A stretch of 44,731 nt of DNA. Origin: Hymenobacter arizonensis (GTDB lineage Bacteria > Bacteroidota > Bacteroidia > Cytophagales > Hymenobacteraceae). A program made the translations under genes and the position numbers. Positions 39,501 through 44,731 of this stretch are shown here, piece after piece (position 1 is the first letter of the stretch; the number at the start of each line of letters is the position of its first letter). The notes under the pieces were generated by a model that saw only the letters and a list, made by a program, of their open reading frames with translations, ran no database searches and was not told where the DNA came from. The stretch is from NCBI RefSeq assembly GCF_900115775.1, contig NZ_FOXS01000011.1, positions 50,722 through 95,452 of the forward strand. The letters are read 5' to 3'.

Positions 39501-39747
39501 CGGAGGCCAGCACCTGCTCCAGGGAGGCGCGCACGTTGGCCATGTCGTTGGCCTCGGGCGTGTCGGGGTTGTCGGGAAAGGCGTCGAAGATGTACTGCCC
39601 GACGATGACGGCCCGTTCGGTCAGCGTCGCGGCCAGGTAGTCGTCGCTGGCGCCCATAATTACCCACGCCGGCGAGAGCAACAGGTTGGCCCCGGGCTGG
39701 GCGTTGAAGATGAGCAGCGGGTCGGGCAGTGGCGGGGCCTGGGGCAT
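36544..39747 (-). CDS. Large soluble histidine kinase with six PAS domains, 1067 residues
   Basis: I chose the ATG at 39747 (MPQAPPLPDPLLIFNAQPGA), an N-terminus I associate with Hymenobacter kinases; the frame is open to 39927. Six PAS domains follow, including FNAQPGANLLLSPAWVIMGA near the start, LPAYVAAYQGPDHDYQFVNP, FEQTPACIALLRGPEQRFEY, FMGASAPICILDGPDLVFQL, ADQARDPFILMREDGTFAYL and ADAAPNLVWAVHPDSSVRYI, linked by VTEQVRARQQ coiled coils. HisKA has the His in TASHDLKAPISNIEG; the ATPase end has NLLSNAVKYRSPDRP and DNGLGLA. There is no membrane segment. It is an unusually large cytosolic sensor. Confidence 0.92.
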   Translation of the reverse strand: MPQAPPLPDPLLIFNAQPGANLLLSPAWVIMGASDDYLAATLTERAVIVGQYIFDAFPDNPDTPEANDMANVRASLEQVLASGQPHEMAPQHYDVPDRAHPGRFVERHWLPRHTPVLDAAGQVQCIIQSVQDITATRVAERQLRESQASEQEARADAEQQRQRLHEVLMQLPAYVAAYQGPDHDYQFVNPPYQGMFPHRTFLGRPFREGIPEAEALGVVALFDQVYQTGEPFYAHEMEGWFDFHGTGEPEQVFLNLSLHPLRNAQGAVDGVLDFSYNVTEQVRARQQLEQFNQELETQVQARTRQALALQAEVLAAAQRQAGERALVFQVFEQTPACIALLRGPEQRFEYANQAYQSLFPGRELAGHPLAQVLPDAAEQGFLALLDGVYRTGETFFGSELPLAIAQPDGQPPRQAYFTFTYQAYYEHRQVVGTSIFAFDVTEQVLGRQQREAERQQLHALFMGASAPICILDGPDLVFQLVNPAYQRIFPGRELLGKALLEALPELTATPVFTELQAVYDTGAPLIVQERRVPLARLEGARLEDLYFTFNYEARRTAAGAVDGVLCIGHEVTEQVRARQQAELNREELKRFQFMADQARDPFILMREDGTFAYLNPKALTAWGYTAEEARHLRVPDVDPIYQDAEFTRVFAEAQRDTLPQFETLHRHKDGRIFPVEVSMGGLRLNGQPHLFAIARDITEQKRYVAALQESEARFRTMADAAPNLVWAVHPDSSVRYINRAFLDFVGLDRVEQYVASGWSPYLHPDELEPTRNTLTQAIAQRQPYVMEHRMRRHDGQYRWLLAQGAPSYLSDGELYGYVGSAIDITDLKQTNELLTRTNVDLDNFIYTASHDLKAPISNIEGLLYLLQEELPATVAQAEAVGPTLTRMLDAVERFKRTIDHLTEVSKLQKEHTPATVAVNLAAIIEDVRQDLVPQLQAAGAKLVVNVGALPPIQFSEKNLRSVVYNLLSNAVKYRSPDRPSRVDVRGHVRDGYTVLEVHDNGLGLAADHLPRLFTMFQRFHDHVDGTGIGLYMVKRMVENAGGRIEVHSQLGAGTAFFVFLPQAAPTA

Positions 39748-40129
39748 CAATACAGGGTTGGGTTCGGATGTTGGGATACGAAAGCTGGCTTGATATGACC
39801 AGACAGTGGCGAAAACCGCCGCTGCCAGCGTAAATAATCGCAAGTGTAATGAAACCGTCTGCCTTGCGCGAACAGCCATTGCTGGCCCTTTTCGCCTCCG
39901 ACCTGTAGGCGAAGCTGCTTGCTGCACCTAGCACACTTTCTTGCGCTACGCCTGCAAGGTCGTGTCCGTCTGCACGCGAGCGCCTCCATCCGGGGCTCTT
40001 CGCAGAAATCGAACTCGCTGGCCAGGTGGAGTTGCGGCTCGGGCGCCCGATGAGGCGGCCCCTGGTTTTGCCGGGGGCGATTGGCCCGAAATGTCCGGTA
40101 AACGGCCCATTGTTGCGGTTGCCATGCGG
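39748..40129 (+). other. Intergenic region between the kinase and the GlxA-type regulator
   Basis: The minus-strand frame continues 180 bases beyond the chosen kinase start and may code a short extension (LRLFTLAAAVFATVW, a possible membrane anchor). Otherwise I see no gene or repeat. The promoter of the next gene begins at the right edge. Confidence 0.4.
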
Positions 40130-40137
40130 TACTTTTG
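40130..40137 (+). promoter_or_regulatory. Promoter -7 box of the GlxA-type gene
   Basis: TACTTTTG matches TAnnTTTG. It lies 20 bases before the TTG at 40158, inside the longer open frame. This decides the start, since the frame from 40026 would include its own promoter. Confidence 0.6.
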
Positions 40138-40157
40138 CCCCTGTCTTAGTCGCCTGC

Positions 40158-41105
40158 TTGAAACCTCTTCCTCATCTCGTGTTCGTGGTGCCGCCCGCGG
40201 TGCAACTGCTGGACCTGACCGGCCCGGTCCAGGTCTTCTACGAAGCCGCTACCTACGGCCAGTCCTACCGGCTGACGTTTTGTTCGTATCAGCCCCTGGT
40301 GAACAGTGCGGCCGGCCTCGGGCTGGGGCCCCTGGTTCCCTTCGCCGGGGTACCCCTGGACCCGGGTGACAGGGTGTTCCTCCCCGGGCTGGCCATGGAC
40401 TACCTGCGCTCGGATGCCTTTCGGCAAGAAGGGGCCGCCTTCTTTGCGTGGCTCCGCGAACAGCACGCCCGGGGCGTGCACTTGTGTTCCGTTTGTACCG
40501 GTGCGTTCATCCTGGCGCACGCCGGGCTCTTGGACGGCAAAAAATGCACGACCCATTGGCGGCGACTGGCCGAACTGCAGGCCCGCTACCCGCGGGTGCG
40601 GGCGCAGCCCGACACGCTGTTTGTGCGGGATGGGGGCATCGACACCAGCGCGGGCTTAACGGCGGGCATTGACCTGGCCTTGTACCTGCTGGAGGAACGG
40701 CACGGGCCCTTGTTCGCAACCAAGGTAGCCCGCGAACTGGTGGTCTATGCCCGGCGCGGCGCACAGCACGGCCAGCGCAGTGTTTACCTCGCCTACCGCA
40801 ACCACCTGCACTCGGGCGTGCACCGGGTGCAGGACTGGCTGGCCGACAACCTCGCCGCCGGGGCCACGCTCGCTGCCTTGGCGGACGTGGCGCACATGAG
40901 CCCCCGCACGCTCACCCGCGCCTTCCGCCAGGCCACCGGCCTCAGCATTCACGCCTACACCACGGCCCTGCGCCGGGAACTGGCGGCTACGTTGCGCCAC
41001 AACCCCGCCCTGACCCAGGAAAGCATTGCCGCGCAGTGCGGCTTCCGCAACGTGCGGCAACTGCGGCGCCTGGAGCTAACCCGAACCGGCGAATCAACCA
41101 TATGA
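40158..41105 (+). CDS. GlxA-type transcription regulator (DJ-1/PfpI plus AraC)
   Basis: The TTG start at 40158 gives 315 residues: LKPLPHLVFVVPPAVQLLDL, the usual opening of the family. The DJ-1/PfpI domain (about 1-185) has the elbow VCTGAFILAHAGLLDGKKCT. The C-terminal AraC HTH pair includes LAALADVAHMSPRTLTRAFR and ESIAAQCGFRNVRQLRRL. The end is shorter than usual (the last residues LTRTGESTI replace the common W-x-x-x-F-G-x-x-P-x-x-Y-R), so the second HTH is clipped. The stop TGA overlaps the next ATG by 4 bases, so it is co-translated with the M23 peptidase. Confidence 0.85.
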   Translation: MKPLPHLVFVVPPAVQLLDLTGPVQVFYEAATYGQSYRLTFCSYQPLVNSAAGLGLGPLVPFAGVPLDPGDRVFLPGLAMDYLRSDAFRQEGAAFFAWLREQHARGVHLCSVCTGAFILAHAGLLDGKKCTTHWRRLAELQARYPRVRAQPDTLFVRDGGIDTSAGLTAGIDLALYLLEERHGPLFATKVARELVVYARRGAQHGQRSVYLAYRNHLHSGVHRVQDWLADNLAAGATLAALADVAHMSPRTLTRAFRQATGLSIHAYTTALRRELAATLRHNPALTQESIAAQCGFRNVRQLRRLELTRTGESTI

Positions 41106-42463
41106 AAACTGCCCGACTGCTCATTGCTTTCCTGTTGATTGGTTGGTGTTCCGGTCGCACCACTGCCCAAGGGGCCCCGGCACAAGGCCCCGGGGCCTGG
41201 GTTTGCGAGCCCTGCGGCAAGGCCTGTGACGCGGACCCCTACGCCGCGCCGGGCGCGTGCACGCATTGCGGCATGGCGTTGGTGCCACGCGCGGCGCGCG
41301 ATTCGCTGCGGGCCCAGGCCTCCGCACGCCAACCGGGGGCTGCCGAACCGTCGCTATGGCCCGTGCAGCTGGAGATGCGTGTGCCGTTTGAGCCCACCGC
41401 ATTTCCCAGCGGGGCGAATGCCCATCTGCTGTACGAGTTGTACCTGACAAACTTTGGCCCGGTTCCGCTGGTGGCCCGTCGGCTGGAGGTGCTCGACGCA
41501 AACGCCAGGGGTGCCCAGCCGCTGGCAACCTTCCAGCAAGCGCCACTGGCTGCCATGCTGCCGTCCAGTGGCGTTTTCACGCCGGCTACCCCTCAGCAGC
41601 GGCTCACGCTGGCACCTGGTCAGAGCGTCATCGTGTTCATGGCCGTCGCGGTCGACCGAAACGCCCGGATGCCCAAGCAATTGGTGCACCGCCTGCACAC
41701 GGACGGCGCGGCCGTGGAGGGCGCACTCATCGGGACTCATCACACGGTTCTGCCAGTGCTTGGCCCACCGGTTGACGGCCCAAATTGGCTGGCCGCCGAC
41801 GGGCCCAGCAACGACGCGGACAACCACCACCGGCGCGGCGTGCTCGTGTTGGGCGGGCAGGCCGTGGACTCCCGGCGCTACGCCATCGACTGGAAACAGC
41901 TCCGGGACGGCGCGTCGTTCGCGGGCGATGCGCGGGAGGTGCGGGCCTACCATTGCTACGGAAAGGCCGTGCTGGCCGTCGCGGACGGTCGCGTCGTGAC
42001 GGCCCGCGACGGCTTGCCCGACAACCTCCCAGGACACGGGGGTTCGTTTCGCCCGGCCGTGCCGATTACCCTGGAAACCGTGGCCGGGAATTTCCTTGTG
42101 CTGGACCTGGGCGGGGGGCATTTTGCGCATTACCTGCACCTGCAACCGGGCAGTGTGCGCGTGAAGGCCGGGGAACGCGTGCGGCGGGGCCAGGTGCTGG
42201 CGGCCATCGGCGGTTCCGGCGATGCCCGCGAGCCGCACCTGCATTTCGAAGTCACGACGTCTCCCCGGCTGCTGCGGGGGGAGGGCGTGCCCTATCTCAT
42301 TGACCGCTATCGCTGTCAGACGGCAAGGAACGGGGCGACAGAACCCCGCCGGCGGGAATTGCCTTTGGATGACCACATCGTCGTGTTTGGGAAAGAGCCC
42401 AAAAATCGGCAGATGCGCCATGGGAAAACGACCGGCATGCCCTTTCAAACTGGCGCATTTTAA
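41102..42463 (+). CDS. Secreted M23 peptidase with zinc-ribbon-like N-terminal domain
   Basis: A 453-residue protein; the ATG at 41102 overlaps the upstream stop. Signal peptide MKTARLLIAFLLIGWCSG. A heavy-metal-binding-type ribbon WVCEPCGKACDADPYAAPGA, then CTHCGMALV, has six Cys. A middle beta domain (about 80-200) resembles a bacterial Ig or adhesin-like module. The M23/LytM domain (about 300-400) has GGGHFAHYLHLQPGSVRVKA, GERVRRGQVLAAIGGSGDA and REPHLHFEV, with the His-x-His zinc ligand intact. It should cut peptidoglycan peptides, or be a peptidase-like partner, in the periplasm. Control by the upstream GlxA-type gene is likely. Confidence 0.87.
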   Translation: MKTARLLIAFLLIGWCSGRTTAQGAPAQGPGAWVCEPCGKACDADPYAAPGACTHCGMALVPRAARDSLRAQASARQPGAAEPSLWPVQLEMRVPFEPTAFPSGANAHLLYELYLTNFGPVPLVARRLEVLDANARGAQPLATFQQAPLAAMLPSSGVFTPATPQQRLTLAPGQSVIVFMAVAVDRNARMPKQLVHRLHTDGAAVEGALIGTHHTVLPVLGPPVDGPNWLAADGPSNDADNHHRRGVLVLGGQAVDSRRYAIDWKQLRDGASFAGDAREVRAYHCYGKAVLAVADGRVVTARDGLPDNLPGHGGSFRPAVPITLETVAGNFLVLDLGGGHFAHYLHLQPGSVRVKAGERVRRGQVLAAIGGSGDAREPHLHFEVTTSPRLLRGEGVPYLIDRYRCQTARNGATEPRRRELPLDDHIVVFGKEPKNRQMRHGKTTGMPFQTGAF

Positions 42464-42509
42464 ACGTTTTAAGGCCGTTAAAAGGAGTTTTCATTGCCTC
42501 CTGCATTTA

Positions 42510-42544
42510 GTTGAACGAAACGGTAGTTCAAGCAATGGAGGGTT
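42510..42544 (-). repeat. Dispersed cassette repeat m16 (short class I, inverted)
   Basis: Minus strand: CCTCCATTGCTTGAAC joined to TACCGTTTCGTTCAAC. It reappears here after 12 kb without copies. Confidence 0.75.
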
Positions 42545-42580
42545 TGTATCTCTTGAAAGGCATTCTTCGCATCTTGCGCC

Positions 42581-43765
42581 ATGAATCACCTAAACGGCGG
42601 GAGCCCTGTCCCCACGCTCCCGAAACTGCACGGCCTGGACCACCTGCGCGCCCTGGCGATTGTCCTGGTTTTGGGTTTTCACTACCGCATTTTTGCCCAT
42701 CCGGAGTGGCTAACGGCCGTGGGCGCGTTTGGCTGGACCGGGGTGGACCTGTTCTTTGTGTTGAGCGGCTACCTCATTGCCACGCAGTTGTTCGGGGAAG
42801 CCACGCATCGGCAGCGGGTTTCGTTGCGGGAGTTTTTCCTTAAACGGTCCTTTCGCATCCTGCCGGCCTACCTGCTGGTCGTGGCCGTGTACTTCCTCGT
42901 GCCCGCGTTCCGGGAGCGGGTGGCCCTGCCGCCGCTGTGGCGCTTCTTGACCTTTACCCAAAACTTTGGGTTGGATCTGGGAACAACGGGCACCTTTTCC
43001 CATGCCTGGTCGCTGTGCATCGAGGAACAGTTTTACCTGGTCCTGCCCCTGTGCGTGGCCGCGATGGTCCGTTTCCGGGCCGAAAAACGCTTCGCTTGGG
43101 TGCTGCTCGGCTTACCGGTCGTGGGCCTGCTGGCCCGCTGGAGCAGTTGGCACCAGTTCGTGGCCCCGCGGCTGGGGCAAGAGGACGTGGCCCTGGCGTG
43201 GTACCAGTGGATATATTATCCGACCTACAACCGCTTAGACGGCTTGGTCGTGGGCATCGCCATCGCCGCGTTCTGTCACTATCACCCCGCGTGGAGTGCA
43301 CGGATGCGGGGGTATGGCAACTGGTGGGTGCTGGCCAGCGCGGCGGTGCTCACCGGCGCGTACTTCCTCTGCCAAGACGCCCGCGGGTACGCGGCTTCGC
43401 TCTACGGGTTCCCGGTCGTAGCGCTTGGCTACGGCCTGTTGCTCGTGGGAGCCATCAGCCCGACCTGCTTTTTATACCGGCTCAAATCGCCCGTCACGGC
43501 CCAGCTCGCCGCCCTCTCCTTTGGCATCTACCTCATTCATAAAGGCATCATTCACCTGGTGCAGGGGCAAGCCGAGGCGTGGCAAGTGCCGGCGGATAGC
43601 AACACGATGCTGGGGCTGTGCATGGTGGCCATTGGGAGCAGCGCCTATGTGTTGCATCGGGTGGTGGAAAAGCCCTTTTTGGCCCTGCGCCAGCGGGTGT
43701 TGCGGGCGAAACAACCCACCCGGACCGTCCCACTCGTGCAACCCGTGCAACCCCTGGAGGTCTGA
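42581..43765 (+). CDS. Acyltransferase family 3 membrane protein
   Basis: A 394-residue integral membrane enzyme. LHGLDHLRALAIVLVLGFHY holds the conserved Arg and His of the family, FGWTGVDLFFVLSGYLIATQ is the second signature, and THGTFSHAWSLCIEEQFYLV type spacing (here TGTFSHAWSLCIEEQFYLV) is the third. About ten transmembrane helices follow. Such enzymes transfer acyl groups to lipids, polysaccharides or other exported molecules; the acceptor here is unknown. It lies between left-pointing repeats m16 and m17 and so is a cassette-type gene. The start at 42581 (MNHLNGGSPVPTLPKLHGLD) is well placed 36 bases after the repeat. Confidence 0.92.
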   Translation: MNHLNGGSPVPTLPKLHGLDHLRALAIVLVLGFHYRIFAHPEWLTAVGAFGWTGVDLFFVLSGYLIATQLFGEATHRQRVSLREFFLKRSFRILPAYLLVVAVYFLVPAFRERVALPPLWRFLTFTQNFGLDLGTTGTFSHAWSLCIEEQFYLVLPLCVAAMVRFRAEKRFAWVLLGLPVVGLLARWSSWHQFVAPRLGQEDVALAWYQWIYYPTYNRLDGLVVGIAIAAFCHYHPAWSARMRGYGNWWVLASAAVLTGAYFLCQDARGYAASLYGFPVVALGYGLLLVGAISPTCFLYRLKSPVTAQLAALSFGIYLIHKGIIHLVQGQAEAWQVPADSNTMLGLCMVAIGSSAYVLHRVVEKPFLALRQRVLRAKQPTRTVPLVQPVQPLEV

Positions 43766-43867
43766 TCCCGGCATTCCCTTGACCAGGGGATGGAAGAGAG
43801 CTGCCCGTAACGGACCAGGCAGTCCGCAGAAAATCACTACTTGAGCGGCCTCAGGGTCATCATACCA

Positions 43868-43889
43868 GTTCACGAAAACGGCACTTTTG
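43868..43889 (-). repeat. Dispersed cassette repeat m17 (right half, inverted)
   Basis: Minus strand: CAAAAGTG then CCGTTTTCGTGAAC. It lies 42 bases before the metallo-beta-lactamase start. Confidence 0.6.
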
Positions 43890-43930
43890 ACATCGTTTTT
43901 ACCCCCGCCTTCCGGCTCTTTCCCTTGAAA

Positions 43931-44731
43931 ATGCCCCTTGTACGTGCTCTTGCTTGTCTGCTGTTGTTGCTCAACGGCTGCCGTTCTTCCGGCCCTAAGC
44001 AAGGGTTTGTGCCCTACCAGTCCGTCACGCTCTCCATTCAACAGGTCTCCCCGCACGTCTACCGGCACACCTCCTTTCTCCAAACCAACAGCTTCGGCCG
44101 GGTTGCCTGCAACGGGATGATCGTCGCCGATGCAGGAGAGGCCGTTGTGTTCGATACCCCCGCCACCGACAGCGCCACCGTCGAACTGCTGAACTACACC
44201 GAACGGGTACTAAAGGTCCGGGTAAAGGCCGTGGTGCCCACGCATTTTCATGCCGACTGCGTGGCCGGACTGGCCGAATTTCACCGCCGCCGCATTCGTT
44301 CGTACGCCCTGATATCGACCATCGCCTTAGCGGCGGGCAGCCAGGCCGTGGTGCCGCAACGGGGCTTTGCGGAACGGCTCGCCTTGCGCGTGGGCTAGTA
44401 CGAAGTCATCGCCCACTTTTTAGGCGAGGGGCACACGAAGGACAATGTCGTCGCCTACGTTCCCGCCGAGCAGGTGCTCTTCGGCGGGTGCCTGCTCAAA
44501 GAGCTGGGCGCCGGCAAGGGGTTCCTGGGAGACGCCAACGTGGGGGCGTGGCCCCGGACTGTGGCGAAGCTCAAACAAACCTACCCCCATGCGCGGGTGC
44601 TCATCCCCGGGCATGGCCAAGCCGGGGGGTTAGAATTGAGGTGGTCTAGGAATGCCGGACAGAAGAAGGACGTATATTTCTTCTGTTATGACAGCCAAAA
44701 AGAGCGGGTCGTCGCCCGACCAACGACGTAA
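43931..44731 (+). pseudogene. Class B1 metallo-beta-lactamase gene with in-frame stop
   Basis: The ATG at 43931 opens a lipoprotein signal (MPLVRALACLLLLLNGC). HFHADC (His105, His107, Asp109) is the first zinc motif. After 155 residues TAG at 44396-44398 stops the frame. The same frame then continues without a shift: YEVIAHFLGEGHTKDNVVAY (His168), LFGGCLLKELG (Cys187, Lys190) and IPGHGQ (His228), the rest of a B1 active site. All zinc ligands are present, so only one base change separates it from a full gene. The last 30 residues are atypical for B1, so a second lesion is possible. The TAA ends at the window's last base. Confidence 0.85.

Overview
The window looks like a chromosome segment of a GC-rich Bacteroidota, most likely Hymenobacter or a close relative. 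The signs are the -7 promoter boxes of the TAnnTTTG type, short leaders without clear Shine-Dalgarno sites, many lipoproteins, an ABC permease fused to an M1 peptidase, and soluble multi-PAS histidine kinases. The genus is inferred from protein style; no database search was possible.

Layout. (1) 1-8751: fourteen mostly small, unrelated genes (lipoproteins, membrane proteins, a YwqK/MORN-type protein, a Fic enzyme, DUF1294, DUF3592-like), with a copy of one dispersed repeat between neighbours. All copies point to the right, whichever way the genes point. (2) 8802-10662: a 68 bp site with three motif repeats, a Hin/Gin-like serine recombinase and a second Fic protein. (3) 11230-17966: ordinary genes: LytS-type kinase, LytTR regulator, ABC ATPase and an ABC permease-M1 aminopeptidase fusion. 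(4) 18097-20171: lipoprotein, Imm32-like protein and a YhcG-type PDDEXK nuclease. (5) 20261-30492: a second array of about sixteen small genes (SMI1/KNR4, DUF1871-like, DUF6896-like, peptidase E-like, BBC1/AIM3-like, lipoproteins) separated by the same repeat, now always pointing left. At 30353-30420 lies an inverted copy of the 68 bp recombinase-associated site. (6) 30662-42463: a DUF72 protein, two histidine kinase/response regulator pairs, an orphan kinase, a response-regulator relic, a GlxA-type AraC regulator and an M23 peptidase; no dispersed repeats. (7) 42510-44731: two more left-pointing repeats, an acyltransferase and a class B1 metallo-beta-lactamase gene with an in-frame stop.

Main interpretation. 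The repeat (about 50 bp full length, with two shorter classes) behaves like the joint of a gene-cassette array. There is about one per gene, its orientation is uniform within an array and independent of gene strand, and it abuts or contains stop codons. It does not match the canonical integron attC core, and no integron integrase is in the window. Separately, the two 68 bp sites are inverted relative to each other, next to a DNA-invertase-like recombinase. This predicts an invertible segment of about 21.5 kb that carries the left-pointing array. Inversion would join that array, now right-pointing, to the first one. Both proposals are inferences from the sequence.
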